Source of the DNA: Affinundibacterium amnicola
GTDB taxonomy: Bacteria; Pseudomonadota; Gammaproteobacteria; Burkholderiales; Burkholderiaceae_D
NCBI RefSeq assembly: GCF_014284275.1
Contig: NZ_JACOFU010000003.1
Location: forward strand, 186,001 to 250,000
Direction of reading: 5' to 3'
Length of the DNA: 64,000 bases
Shown: positions 8,334-17,483 of the stretch, piece after piece
How positions within the stretch are numbered: the stretch's first letter is position 1
Layout: every line of letters starts with the position of its first letter
Notes under the pieces: model-generated
The model's input: only the letters and a program-made list of their open reading frames with translations
What the model was told of the DNA's origin: nothing
Databases searched by the model: none
Made by a program: the position numbers and the translations under genes

Positions 8334-9140
8334 ATGTCCGCACACACAGTTTTGGAGTTTGCCAGTCACACAGACACAGGTTTAGTCCGTAGTCATAACG
8401 AGGACGCGATCGTTATTTGTTCTGATATTGGGTTGGCAATCTTGGCAGATGGTATGGGCGGTTACAACGCTGGTGAAGTCGCCAGTCAAATGAGCGTCGA
8501 TTTAGTTCGCGAGCAAATTCAGCAAAAACAAGCGGGTTCTTGGATGCCGCGATTGCCTTGGCAGACATCTATTCCCGCAAAGTGGATAAACGATGCCATT
8601 GTTTATGCGAATCAAAAGGTGATTGAGCAAGCTAACAAAAACCCCGATAACTTTGGCATGGGCACGACGATCGTTACTGCCTTGTGCCATCAGGATAAGT
8701 TGGTCGTTGGCCATGTTGGAGACTCCCGCGCTTACTTATTTCGCGATCAATATTTAGAGCAAATTACGCGCGACCATTCCGTGTTGCAAGCACAAATTGA
8801 TGCGGGCTTAATATCGCAAGCCGATGCACATTTGTCGCCAATTAAAAATTTAATTACACGTGCAGTCGGCTCAAATGATGACATTGAGGTCGAAGTGCAT
8901 GATCATCAAATGCGCGTCGGCGATATTTTTGTTTTGTGTTCTGATGGCTTAAGTGACATGCTTGATCAGATTCATCTACAAACAGTGTTGCGTGAACAAT
9001 CAAATGATTTAGATACTTGCTGTAAAACTTTGGTGTATTTGGCAAACCGTCAGGGTGGTTTTGATAATATTTCCGTTGTTTTAATACGCGTTAAAGAATT
9101 GCATGAACGAGGGTTTATGGAGTATATTTTTGCTAGTTAA
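8334..9140 (+). CDS. PP2C-family Ser/Thr protein phosphatase
   Basis: Metal-dependent protein phosphatase of the Stp1/PrpC type. All family motifs are present in order: RSHNEDA, LADGMGGYNAGE, GMGTT, VGHVGDSRAYL, ITRDHS, LITRAVG, VLCSDGLSDML and DNISVVLI. The aspartates of DGMGG, SDG and DN are the expected metal ligands. The length, 268 residues from the ATG at 8334, is normal; a TTG two codons earlier is less likely. It is cytoplasmic, with no membrane segment. The FHA gene follows 56 bp later; such pairs often act with a Hanks-type kinase, which is not in this window. Confidence 0.93.
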   Translation: MSAHTVLEFASHTDTGLVRSHNEDAIVICSDIGLAILADGMGGYNAGEVASQMSVDLVREQIQQKQAGSWMPRLPWQTSIPAKWINDAIVYANQKVIEQANKNPDNFGMGTTIVTALCHQDKLVVGHVGDSRAYLFRDQYLEQITRDHSVLQAQIDAGLISQADAHLSPIKNLITRAVGSNDDIEVEVHDHQMRVGDIFVLCSDGLSDMLDQIHLQTVLREQSNDLDTCCKTLVYLANRQGGFDNISVVLIRVKELHERGFMEYIFAS

Positions 9141-9196
9141 AAAACAAGAAACTCCTTACTCTCCTATCAATTAATTTTGTATTTAGCGGACATATT

Positions 9197-9778
9197 ATGG
9201 CAAAAGTTGTGGTGGTTTTTAACGGTCAGGTTCAGAAGGAAATGAGTATTGACCGTGCACGCTTGAATATTGGTCGTCGACCAGGTAATGACTTAGTGTT
9301 AGATCATCTTGCTGTAAGTGGTCGTCATGCGGCGATTGATACAACCTCTGAAGGTACTTACGTGCTTGATTTAGGTAGCACGAACGGTACATCGGTCAAC
9401 GGTCAACCTATTAAGAAGCATCTTTTGCAGCATGATGATGTTATTGAAATGGGAAAGTATCAATTAAAGTTTGTGGTTGAAGTTGATAACTATCAGGTGT
9501 CTCCAGACGAAACTCTGAAAGTTGGGAAAATCAAAGTGTTGACAGGTTCAAACGCTGGCAAAGAAATGATTTTATCTAAACCAGTAACAACTTTAGGGAG
9601 TCCTGGTATTTTGGTGGTGTCAATTGCACGTGATGGCAATCGTTTTAAAATTACCTTTGTTGAAGGTAAAGTATTTCCTAAAATAAATGGCGAAGCTACC
9701 GATGCTCGTCCTAGAGTATTAGTGCATGGTGATGAGATAGATTTGTCTGGCACCAAAATGGAATTTCAACTGCATTAA
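9197..9778 (+). CDS. FHA-domain protein
   Basis: A 193-residue protein with an N-terminal forkhead-associated domain that binds phosphothreonine. The signature is complete: NIGRRPGNDLVLDHLAVSGRHAAI in two parts (GRRPGNDL; SGRHA) and LDLGSTNGTSVNG near residues 60-75. The second half is a conserved extension of unknown role with a repeat-like beta pattern. It lies just after the PP2C phosphatase and probably shares its transcript, so it may bind substrates of the same phosphorylation circuit. A terminator follows. Confidence 0.88.
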   Translation: MAKVVVVFNGQVQKEMSIDRARLNIGRRPGNDLVLDHLAVSGRHAAIDTTSEGTYVLDLGSTNGTSVNGQPIKKHLLQHDDVIEMGKYQLKFVVEVDNYQVSPDETLKVGKIKVLTGSNAGKEMILSKPVTTLGSPGILVVSIARDGNRFKITFVEGKVFPKINGEATDARPRVLVHGDEIDLSGTKMEFQLH

Positions 9779-9796
9779 TTCATTGGGATTCAGAAG

Positions 9797-9831
9797 AAGC
9801 GAGACACAATATTGTTGTGTCTCGCTTTTTT
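9797..9831 (+). terminator. Terminator after FHA gene
   Basis: AAGCGAGACACAA / TTGTGTCTCGCTT forms a 13-bp stem with a TATT loop region and a T run. It could also slow transcription from the convergent gene at 9869-10618. Confidence 0.9.
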
Positions 9832-9868
9832 ATTGATGATTCTCACTCTTCAGTTTGAGAGGTAAGAA

Positions 9869-10618
9869 TTAGTTCGTTTGAATTGGTGCGCCAGTTTTTG
9901 CATCAACGATCACAAATAATTGCTTGGTTTTTGTTAGTAACGGCGCAAATAAAACTTTCTGGCCTTTTGCTTCTGATGCCTGAGCTATCAATTCAAGTGG
10001 CGCTTTACTTTCTTGGTCTATTGATAATCCCGAAATAGATGCGCTTGCGGTACGAATCTGATTTTGGATATCTTTAACGGGAACATAAAATTGTGGCAAA
10101 TTCTGTATTCCCATTCCGCCTAATTTAGCAAACATGATTTCTTCTTGTTTTTCCTTGGATTCGGGAAGTTGGGTTCCTACAAACATCGGTCCAAATTGGG
10201 GCAAGCTTTTAAATTCCGCTAATTGTGCTTTCTCCAAATCTTTATCTTCAACTTCATTCGCCTTTACTAGGTAAAATTGTTTTTCGACGAAGGCGATGTA
10301 GACCGGACGTACCGTATACAATGACCAGACTCCATATCCAAGGAATAAAAGTTGGCATACTAAGACAGTGCTAATATCGAACTTGAGGGATTTCTTTGCC
10401 GGATTGAAGATGATTAACATAATCAATGGTCCTAAAATCAGATCGACTAAGACCAAGATTTTTAGCAGTTCAAAGCCATCCGCGGCTTCAAACAATTGAT
10501 GTGGATACCAGACAAGTTTCACAAAACTAAAAATGATTGCGATCACTGCGGCACTTGCCAGAAAGTGAAAACCGAAGGCTTGGAGACGGCTCAGACTTGA
10601 TAAGCGATGTGTAAACAT
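9869..10618 (-). CDS. TfpX/TfpZ-type type IV pilin accessory protein
   Basis: A 249-residue inner-membrane protein with about four N-terminal membrane segments (roughly residues 15-120: FLASAAVIAIIFSFVKLVW, LLKILVLVDLILGPLIMLII, VLVCQLLFLGYGVWSLYTV) and a soluble C-terminal half. The WYPHQLFEAADG and LVDLILGPLIML segments are typical of TfpX/TfpZ, needed for assembly or glycosylation of certain pilin alleles. It is divergent from the PglL-like glycosyltransferase at 10792, its usual partner. The cognate pilin gene that normally accompanies these genes is absent from the window. Confidence 0.82.
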   Translation of the reverse strand: MFTHRLSSLSRLQAFGFHFLASAAVIAIIFSFVKLVWYPHQLFEAADGFELLKILVLVDLILGPLIMLIIFNPAKKSLKFDISTVLVCQLLFLGYGVWSLYTVRPVYIAFVEKQFYLVKANEVEDKDLEKAQLAEFKSLPQFGPMFVGTQLPESKEKQEEIMFAKLGGMGIQNLPQFYVPVKDIQNQIRTASASISGLSIDQESKAPLELIAQASEAKGQKVLFAPLLTKTKQLFVIVDAKTGAPIQTN

Positions 10619-10791
10619 AATAGTGTCGATAGAAAAGTATGAGGTTGGAAAGGAATCTGTATATCAGAAAATGGCTGTTTAGTGCAGACATATCATGTCG
10701 CGGCAGCGCTAAAAACCATTCGTTTAAAATATGATGGTCTACGTGAAATTTCAATAGCCAACATTCACTCAACAAATTATATCTAGAAAAG

Positions 10792-12507
10792 ATGTTTCTT
10801 AAAAATAGCACTCGCCCCTCTATCCTGATTTTCGGAATTTGTTTGCTGTTTGCTCAGCTGTATTCAGGGCATATTCATCCCTACCGTAGTTTTTATCATG
10901 AGTTTGCAGTCGTGCTCGGGGTATTTCTTGCCTGCCTTCCTCTCTTCGTATTTTCTAAGCATAAGTTGGTAGTGCCAGCGATTGTTGTGATCGTTCTTCT
11001 ACTTATGATGTTCATGGGTCTGCAAGCGGTAGTTGGTTTGGTCGCTGGTGCGACGATTTACTATCCGTTGTTCTTCCTGTTCTGCACCATGCTCGCGATG
11101 GCGCTTGGTGCGACTTGGGTGCGATTAAATGGCAATGCGGATGATCTGTGTCAAATGTTTGCTGTGGTTTACTTGCTGGCTGCGGTGTTATCTGTTTTCA
11201 TGCAACAGGTGCAAATTATGGGGCTGGATTGGCGCCCCCTAGTGATGTATATGAGTAATGACGGTGTGAATCCAATTCGCGCTTTTGCGAATGTTGCACA
11301 GCCAAATCAGTTGGCTTTATTAATTTCTTTTGGATTTGCGTCTTTGTGGTGGTTGTTAGAAAACAGTCGCTTGTCTGGGAAAATTGCTTGGTGTATCGCG
11401 GTGTTTTTATTGTGGGGGCTGGCCTTAACGCAATCGAGGATAGGCTGGATTATTTTGCCGGCCTTATTCGTTTTAGTGCTCTATCTGCGTAAAACCACGC
11501 AGAAGCTAACTTTGCTTGGCATGCTGAGCCTTTTGGCGATTTATGTGAGCTTGGTCATTGCTTTGCCGACGCTTGCCAAATTCTTAGGATTTGCTGTTGG
11601 TACTTTAGGCGAACGGGTTGGCGGTCGATCCGAGCGATCGGTGTTGTTGCAACAGGCATGGGCGATGGCCACGACGCATCCGTGGCTAGGCGCAGGTTGG
11701 TCTGGTTTCGGTGCGCAGCAGGTAGCGATAGCGGCAGATTTTACTTCGACGATTTATGCTGAACATTCGCATAATATCGTCTTGAATTTTGCTGCTGAGT
11801 TAGGTTTACCGTTTTCGATTTTATTTTTTGGGATTTTGTTAGTTTGGCTTTGGAAAACTTTTGGCACTCGTGAGCAGCATCAAAACAAGCCTGTCACATT
11901 TATTTTCATGATCTTAATTGCTGTTGGTGTGCATAGCTTGGTGGAATTTCCTTTGTGGTATGCCTATGTACTTTTGCCAATTGGTTTAATGATGGGGGCA
12001 ATACATCAATTGCATTGGTCAACTTCGGGTTGGCAGATTTCGCGAGGATTTGTGCAAGCAGCGTCGGCTGTATGCTTTGCGATATTGGCTTTTGCTTGGG
12101 TTGATTATCACCGCGTGGTTGATGGTTTTGTCGCCTTTCGACAAAACAAAGACTATGCCCTCATTCCCAAAGAAAAAATTCAAGCACCGCGTTGGACTTT
12201 GATGCCGGACTATTTTGATTATTTCAAATTGTTGTTAGTGAAACCTCGTAGCGACATGTCGGCAGAAGAGTTGCAGTTTGTGGTCATTACCAGCCATCGC
12301 TTTGGCTATGTTCATATTTTGGATAAGCTTGCACAGGCATATGTTTTAAATAACCAGATTGATGCTGCTAAACGCACCATGCAGAGTTTGCAGCGACTGC
12401 ATCCGATTGCGTATCCAGAATATTACGATTACTGGCAAACACTTGCGAAAACGGATGCGCGATATAGCGCTGTATTCGCAGCCATGCCGGCGCGAAATGC
12501 GCCGTAA
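10792..12507 (+). CDS. PglL/PilO-type O-oligosaccharyltransferase
   Basis: Integral membrane protein of 571 residues with about twelve hydrophobic segments and a Wzy-C (O-antigen ligase-like) core. The region GLALTQSRIGW and the large periplasmic loop ending YAEHSHNIVLNFAAELGLP match the PglL family. The C-terminal 130 residues form a Wzy_C_2-like soluble tail. Enzymes of this class move a glycan from undecaprenyl phosphate to serine or threonine of pilin. It starts with ATG 10792 and runs divergently from the TfpX-like gene, a common gene pair. The glycan and acceptor are unknown. Confidence 0.8.
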   Translation: MFLKNSTRPSILIFGICLLFAQLYSGHIHPYRSFYHEFAVVLGVFLACLPLFVFSKHKLVVPAIVVIVLLLMMFMGLQAVVGLVAGATIYYPLFFLFCTMLAMALGATWVRLNGNADDLCQMFAVVYLLAAVLSVFMQQVQIMGLDWRPLVMYMSNDGVNPIRAFANVAQPNQLALLISFGFASLWWLLENSRLSGKIAWCIAVFLLWGLALTQSRIGWIILPALFVLVLYLRKTTQKLTLLGMLSLLAIYVSLVIALPTLAKFLGFAVGTLGERVGGRSERSVLLQQAWAMATTHPWLGAGWSGFGAQQVAIAADFTSTIYAEHSHNIVLNFAAELGLPFSILFFGILLVWLWKTFGTREQHQNKPVTFIFMILIAVGVHSLVEFPLWYAYVLLPIGLMMGAIHQLHWSTSGWQISRGFVQAASAVCFAILAFAWVDYHRVVDGFVAFRQNKDYALIPKEKIQAPRWTLMPDYFDYFKLLLVKPRSDMSAEELQFVVITSHRFGYVHILDKLAQAYVLNNQIDAAKRTMQSLQRLHPIAYPEYYDYWQTLAKTDARYSAVFAAMPARNAP

Positions 12508-12568
12508 TACAAGTGATAGCTTGTGAGTTGATAATCTATTTTATGAATCAAATTTAGGTCAGACAAAG

Positions 12569-14104
12569 ATGACGATTTCATCCCGCATTCAACATCCATT
12601 ATTGAAACAAAAAATCATGAGCGCAGAGGAAGCTGCGATGTTGATTGAAAACGGTGATCATGTAGGAATGAGTGGATTTACCGGTGCTGGTTATCCTAAG
12701 TTGATTCCGCAAGCTTTAGCGCGTCGGATAGAGTTGGCCAATCAAGGTGAATCGAAATTTAGTATTGGCGTGTGGACGGGAGCATCAACGGCACCCGAAT
12801 TGGATGGTGCCTTAGCCAAAGTGGGTGGCATTAACATGCGACTGCCGTATCAATCAGATCCAACCTGCCGTGCGCGGATTAATGCGGGTCAGATGGATTA
12901 TGTCGATCTGCATTTATCTCATGTAGCACAAATTGTGTGGTTTGGTTTCTTGGGTAAGTTAAATGTCGCCGTCATTGAAGTTGCTGGTGTATTGCCGGAT
13001 GGTCGCTTGATTCCATCTTCGTCAGTAGGTAATAACAAGACCTGGTTAGACCAAGCGGATAAGGTGATTTTGGAAGTCAACTCGCATCAGAGCGCAGCGC
13101 TTGAAGGCATGCACGATATTTATTATGGCACTGAGCGCCCACCGCATCGCAAACCGATACCCATGGAACACACAGGTGATCGCATCGGCGAACCGTATTT
13201 GCGCGTCGATTTGAATAAAGTGGTTGCGGTGGTTGAAACGGACTTGTCTGATCGAAATACAGAATTTAATGCACCTGATCAAACTTCAGAGAAAATAGCT
13301 GCGCACATCTTGGAATTTTTTGCGCAAGAAGTAAAAATGGGGCGTATGCCGCCAGCACTTTTGCCTTTGCAATCAGGTGTCGGCAATATTGCAAACGCGG
13401 TATTGGCTGGATTGAATCGCGGGCCATTTGAAAATCTAACTGGATTCACCGAAGTGCTGCAAGACGGCATGCTGGCAATGATCAAGTCTGGCAAGATGAC
13501 TATGGCTTCGGCGACAGCATTGTCTTTGAGCCCTACGGCGAACGAGGAATTTTTACAAAACTTAGATTTCTATCGCAATAAGATCATTTTACGCCCGCAA
13601 GAAATTTCAAATCATCCTGAATTAATTCGACGCCTCGGTGTCATCTCTATGAATGGTATGTTAGAAGCCGATATTTATGGCAATGTCAATTCAACCCATG
13701 TGATGGGCACACGCATCATGAACGGAATAGGTGGCTCAGGTGACTTTGCGCGCAATGCCTATGTGTCGATGTTTATGACACCATCGACCGCCAAGGGAGG
13801 TGCGATTTCTTGTATTGTGCCGATGGTTAGTCATGTTGATCATACTGAGCATGATGTACAAATTGTCGTGACCGAACAAGGCTTAGCCGATTTGCGTGGT
13901 TTAGCACCGCGTCATCGCGCTGAATTAATTATTCAACGCTGCGCCCATCCTGATTATCGTCCTGCACTGCTTGACTATGTTCAGCGTGCGCAACACAGCG
14001 CGCAAGCAGGACATGGCGGCATGCATACGCCGCATATTCTTGATGAAGCTTTGTCTTGGCATAGTCGTTATGAGCGCGAAGGGCGCATGTTGCCTTCGGT
14101 TTGA
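12569..14104 (+). CDS. Acetyl-CoA hydrolase/transferase family (succinate CoA-transferase-like)
   Basis: A 511-residue class I CoA-transferase-like enzyme. It has both halves of the fold and the loops SGVGNIANAV and GAISCIVPMVSHVDHTEHDV. Glu295, in the segment GFTEVLQDGM, sits where the catalytic glutamate of the AarC/Cat1 type lies and would form the glutamyl-CoA thioester. Members use acetyl-CoA with succinate (or propionate). Its substrate cannot be fixed from sequence. A succinate:acetyl-CoA transfer would link it to the sucCD product, but the genes are not adjacent. It starts 61 bp after the PglL gene and is probably monocistronic. Confidence 0.88.
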   Translation: MTISSRIQHPLLKQKIMSAEEAAMLIENGDHVGMSGFTGAGYPKLIPQALARRIELANQGESKFSIGVWTGASTAPELDGALAKVGGINMRLPYQSDPTCRARINAGQMDYVDLHLSHVAQIVWFGFLGKLNVAVIEVAGVLPDGRLIPSSSVGNNKTWLDQADKVILEVNSHQSAALEGMHDIYYGTERPPHRKPIPMEHTGDRIGEPYLRVDLNKVVAVVETDLSDRNTEFNAPDQTSEKIAAHILEFFAQEVKMGRMPPALLPLQSGVGNIANAVLAGLNRGPFENLTGFTEVLQDGMLAMIKSGKMTMASATALSLSPTANEEFLQNLDFYRNKIILRPQEISNHPELIRRLGVISMNGMLEADIYGNVNSTHVMGTRIMNGIGGSGDFARNAYVSMFMTPSTAKGGAISCIVPMVSHVDHTEHDVQIVVTEQGLADLRGLAPRHRAELIIQRCAHPDYRPALLDYVQRAQHSAQAGHGGMHTPHILDEALSWHSRYEREGRMLPSV

Positions 14105-14143
14105 AATTTCAACGAGAAATCCGAATGTGAATTTTGTGGAATT

Positions 14144-14259
14144 CCCTCCCTTCAAGGGCAGGGCTAGGGTGGGGATGGGTGTTTCGTGTTGCATTCTGCA
14201 GCTTCAATTGTACGACTTAACCCATCCCCATCCCAACCTTCCCCTTGAAGGGGAAGGAG
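14144..14259. repeat. Imperfect inverted repeat, CCTTCAAGGGG type
   Basis: The left arm 14144-14180 (CCTCCCTTCAAGGGC, then GGGTGGGGATGGGT) is mirrored by the right arm 14221-14259 (CCCATCCCCATCCC, then CCCCTTGAAGGGGAAGG). Each arm also carries its own small palindrome around TTCAAGG. It fills the gap between the CoA-transferase and moaC genes and could work as a terminator-like hairpin for both converging transcripts. Confidence 0.7.
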
Positions 14260-14357
14260 CCAAACAAGGCGCGCTGAACTGCCAAGAAACTTATTTCGGA
14301 CTACATTGTGCGAAGGTTAGAGATTACCTTTTGATAGGCATACTTAATCAGTACGTA

Positions 14358-14879
14358 TCAATCAATAACAGCAGTCCAATCGCCCGATTTTCCACCGTGT
14401 TTTTCTAACACGCGAATATCACTCATCACCATCCCACGATCAACCGCTTTGCACATATCGTAGATGGTGAGTAAACCAACTTGCACGGCGGTGAGGGCCT
14501 CCATTTCTACCCCAGTTTTGCCATAGGTTTCCACTTGCGCCTGGCATTCAACACTATGGCTTTCTGGCACAAGTTGAAAATCCACCGTTACACGCGTCAG
14601 CGCGAGCGGATGGCATAAAGGAATCAAATCACTGGTACGCTTTGCCGCCATGATCGCGGCAATTCGGGCGATACCGATAACGTCGCCTTTCTTTGCATTA
14701 CCACCTTGAATAATTGCAAAGGTGGCTGCCTGCATGCGTATTTTTCCAGCGGCAACGGCGATACGATGCGTGCTATTTTTATCACCGACGTCCACCATAT
14801 GCGCTTGCCCACCTTGATCAAAATGGGTTAAGCCACCATTTAGTTCTGTGACGGAACTTGTAGAAATTTTGCTAGTCAT
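14358..14879 (-). CDS. moaC: Cyclic pyranopterin monophosphate synthase MoaC
   Basis: Second half of the first step of molybdenum-cofactor synthesis: it converts the MoaA product to cyclic pyranopterin monophosphate. At 173 residues it is full length, with [36 protein letters not shown] and the C-terminal [10 protein letters not shown]. It is cytoplasmic and hexameric by family. It stands alone between two plus-strand genes; no other moa gene is visible here. Confidence 0.97.
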   Translation of the reverse strand: MTSKISTSSVTELNGGLTHFDQGGQAHMVDVGDKNSTHRIAVAAGKIRMQAATFAIIQGGNAKKGDVIGIARIAAIMAAKRTSDLIPLCHPLALTRVTVDFQLVPESHSVECQAQVETYGKTGVEMEALTAVQVGLLTIYDMCKAVDRGMVMSDIRVLEKHGGKSGDWTAVID

Positions 14880-15028
14880 AAATAAACACTCGATTCGATT
14901 GTGAGCGATTGTAAGTTAAGATACTCTGTCATTAAAAGGCGATAAACTCAGTCTGACTCGACCTTATGTCAAGCATAGTCACAAGTTTGTTGTAACGCAT
15001 TTTTAATCTAATTCGTGATCATATCATC

Positions 15029-16630
15029 GTGAAAAAAGAATTCCCGCAATTTCGTTTTAAGTTGATCCAGCTCACACTCTCACTGAGTTTTGGCTGTTCA
15101 TTTGTCTTGTCACCATGGGGATATGCGCAAACAGGAACAATCTCCACCGTTCCTTCGACACCTTCAAGTACGACACAAAGCGTTCCTAAAAATCAAAGCT
15201 TGCCCACCTTAGGCGATGCCGCTCGTGGCGATCTGTCGCCTATCATGGAACGTAAGATTGGTGAGCAAATTATGAGTAGCGTCAGGCGCGATCCTGATTA
15301 TTTGGAAGATGGCCCGGTCATTGAATATTTAACCAAGCTGGGCAATTCTTTATTAGATAAGCGTCCAGATGCGCGTGGCGAAGAGTTCTATGAATTTGAG
15401 TTTTTTGCGGTACGTGATCCAGTCTTGAATGCGTTTGCCTTCCCTGGTGGTTTCTTGGGTTTTCATACTGGATTGATTCTGGCAGCGCAGTCTGAGTCTG
15501 AATTAGCGTCCGTTATGGGGCATGAAATTGGTCACGTCTCACAGAGGCATATTGCCCGTATGTTGGGTAACCAAAAAAATGATTATTTAATTCCAATCGC
15601 CGCGATTATTTTAGCGGCGTTGGCGGCACGTTCTAGTCCAGATGCAGCGATGGCAATGGTCATGGGTGGACAAGGTTTGGCGATACAAAGGCAATTAAGT
15701 TTTAGTAGAGATGCTGAGCGCGAGGCTGATCGTATCGGTTTTCAGATCTTAAAAGACGGTGGTTACGATACTGCGGGTATGCTAGCTTTTTTCGGACGCA
15801 TGCAACATGCATCGCGTAACTACACAGATAATGGCTTGTCTTATTTACGCAGTCATCCGCTCACCGGCGAAAGGATGGCCGATATTCAAGGACGTTTGTT
15901 CGGTGAACGTTATCGTCAGCGTGTCGATGGTTTAGATTTTTATTTAACGCAAGCCCGCGTGCGCGTTTTGCAAGACAGTAAAGCGCAAGGCTTGATGGAT
16001 GCGACCGTCGCATTTGACAATCAAATCAAAAATGGAAACGAGGAAAGTCGCTTGAGCGGCCAATATGGTTTGGCTTTTGTCGCCTATAAGAAAAATGATT
16101 TTCTAAAAGCTGAAAAGCTCTTGGATGCCTTAACGGCACAAATCGCGCAATTGCCAAATCAAAAGAAATGGCTAAAAGAAACCAGTGCTTTTGCGAGTTT
16201 GGCGATCGATATTGAAATGGGTAAAAAGCGCCCAGATTTAGCGGTTGCCAAAGCAAAAATTGCATTGCGTGATCTACCCTTAGCGCGTGGTTTAGCACAT
16301 CAATATGCCGAAGTATTGATCGAAGCAAAAAGCTACAAAGAAGCCGAAGCATTTCTGCGTGACCAAATTAGCCTGTACCGTCGTGAGGCAAAGTTACAGC
16401 ACTTATTAGCCAAAGCCTATGCAGCAGAAGGCAAGCAAGCACTACAACATATCGCCTTGGCCGAAGCCTATGCCTTAGAAGGTGCATTACCTGCCGCGCT
16501 AGCACAGTTAGAAATCGCCCGCCTTGATCCCGATGTGAAGTATTACGACTTGTCGGTGATTGACGCGCGTGAGCGGGAGTGGAAAGAAAAGCGTAAAGAG
16601 GAAATGGAAGAAGAGAAGAAGGGGAAGTAG
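15029..16630 (+). CDS. M48-family metalloprotease, BepA-like, with TPR tail
   Basis: A periplasmic zinc protease candidate of 533 residues. A long N-terminal hydrophobic stretch (residues about 12-33, ending GYAQ) looks like a signal peptide. The zinc site HEIGH is at residues 165-169, with the downstream FSRDAEREADRIG supplying the third ligand. The C-terminal 250 residues are helical, TPR-like, as in BepA/YfgC, which oversees outer-membrane protein assembly. The start is GTG at 15029, chosen because it gives the complete signal sequence. A probable cassette insertion begins right after the stop. Confidence 0.88.
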   Translation: MKKEFPQFRFKLIQLTLSLSFGCSFVLSPWGYAQTGTISTVPSTPSSTTQSVPKNQSLPTLGDAARGDLSPIMERKIGEQIMSSVRRDPDYLEDGPVIEYLTKLGNSLLDKRPDARGEEFYEFEFFAVRDPVLNAFAFPGGFLGFHTGLILAAQSESELASVMGHEIGHVSQRHIARMLGNQKNDYLIPIAAIILAALAARSSPDAAMAMVMGGQGLAIQRQLSFSRDAEREADRIGFQILKDGGYDTAGMLAFFGRMQHASRNYTDNGLSYLRSHPLTGERMADIQGRLFGERYRQRVDGLDFYLTQARVRVLQDSKAQGLMDATVAFDNQIKNGNEESRLSGQYGLAFVAYKKNDFLKAEKLLDALTAQIAQLPNQKKWLKETSAFASLAIDIEMGKKRPDLAVAKAKIALRDLPLARGLAHQYAEVLIEAKSYKEAEAFLRDQISLYRREAKLQHLLAKAYAAEGKQALQHIALAEAYALEGALPAALAQLEIARLDPDVKYYDLSVIDAREREWKEKRKEEMEEEKKGK

Positions 16631-16724
16631 GATAGCGCCGTTAGCATTGCCAAAGTGTTTGGTGAAATGCATATTTATCATTATGTATTTTTTAAGAGTT
16701 TTGTGCCGATGAAATGGGAAGTTC

Positions 16725-17024
16725 GTGCAGAAATATCAAGCGTTACTTAATGGAACCAATTTTTGGTTAAAGGACTCTGGAAAAATTAAATCCTTTGGTT
16801 ATTATCAAACAGTTTACGTGGAAGCTGAAAACGTAGAAGAGGCTCAAGATAAAGCCATTGATATTTCGATTAATGGGTTAGCCGAAGAAATTCAAAATCC
16901 TGACAGCGAACCGCTTGTCGTTCAGGTCAGTAAATTAATATCAGTGCAACAGTTCCCAGAGGGCGAGATAAATGTGGGTAGAACATTTTATATTGAAAAG
17001 AAGTGGTGGCAATTTTGGAAATAA
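16725..17024 (+). CDS. Hypothetical 99-aa protein, probable integron-cassette gene
   Basis: I do not recognise the family. It is a soluble, acidic protein of 99 residues ending in the aromatic tail EKKWWQFWK. The centre, VEAENVEEAQDKAIDISING, looks like a two-layer alpha/beta fold. GTG at 16725 is the likely start, since GGGAAG stands just before it; the ATG at 16710 is out of frame. An attC-like site begins three bases after the stop codon, as in integron cassettes. The left limit of the cassette would be somewhere in 16631-16724; a degenerate GTTAGC at 16640 may mark it. Confidence 0.6.
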   Translation: MQKYQALLNGTNFWLKDSGKIKSFGYYQTVYVEAENVEEAQDKAIDISINGLAEEIQNPDSEPLVVQVSKLISVQQFPEGEINVGRTFYIEKKWWQFWK

Positions 17025-17027
17025 AGT

Positions 17028-17081
17028 GTTCAACTAAATACTCAAGTTCGCTCCATTTATCGCCATCGGACTTCGTTAGGC
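17028..17081 (+). other. attC-like recombination site
   Basis: It begins with GTTCAAC (17028-17034, fits RYYYAAC) and ends with GTTAGGC (17075-17081, fits GTTRRRY), the two outer boxes of an integron attC site. Inside, CAAGTTCG and CGGACTTC form the inner pairing boxes with one mismatch and a 16-base central spacer. At 54 bp it is at the short end of the known range, and the spacing on the left side is wider than on the right. It lies exactly between two small unknown genes, where a cassette junction should be. No integron integrase is in the window. Confidence 0.6.
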
Positions 17082-17085
17082 CGTT

Positions 17086-17409
17086 ATGAAACAACACAGG
17101 CTTTTCTCAATAGTGGTCGCAATCATTTCTGCGGGTTGGTTAATCCCGCTGTGGCTTGGTGTAGATACGTATATGTCGTTTTGGCATGCCGAGGTGTTGC
17201 CACGTTTGCTTGGGGAGAGCCCTGCTAATTCGTTTCCCTACATTGCTTTCGCGGCGAGTTGCTTCAAGGTCGCCTTTCTTTGGCTTGGACTGGTTATATG
17301 TTTCTGGGCTTACTGGGCATTTAGCACCAACTTTGGTCGGCGTGCGGTTTACGAATCCATTGACGCCGAACCCGCATCAGGGCGGCTTAATTCAAGCGAT
17401 AAAAATTGA
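17086..17409 (+). CDS. Hypothetical 107-aa membrane protein, probable cassette gene
   Basis: A small protein with two hydrophobic segments, about residues 7-27 and 53-80, probably spanning the inner membrane twice, with a polar C-terminal tail. I know no family for it. Its ATG stands four bases after the GTTAGGC end of the attC-like site, a spacing typical of cassette genes. No second attC is visible after its stop, so the cassette may be truncated. An overlapping frame at 17186-17470 is less likely because it lacks a start region. Confidence 0.5.
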   Translation: MKQHRLFSIVVAIISAGWLIPLWLGVDTYMSFWHAEVLPRLLGESPANSFPYIAFAASCFKVAFLWLGLVICFWAYWAFSTNFGRRAVYESIDAEPASGRLNSSDKN

Positions 17410-17483
17410 TTGTACAAATCTGATTCATAGAAATACTGACAAACAACGCAGCCGGAACGATAACGATTAAACCCAAGGAAACT

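Noticed and set aside
16634-16650. A left attC or attI end (CCGTTAGCATT) before the first cassette gene
   Set aside because: GTTAGCA does not fit GTTRRRY and no partner boxes are found, so it is only mentioned as a possible degenerate border.
17186-17470. A 94-codon frame overlapping the small membrane protein gene
   Set aside because: It is in another frame, has no ribosome site and ignores the cassette-like start next to the attC end.
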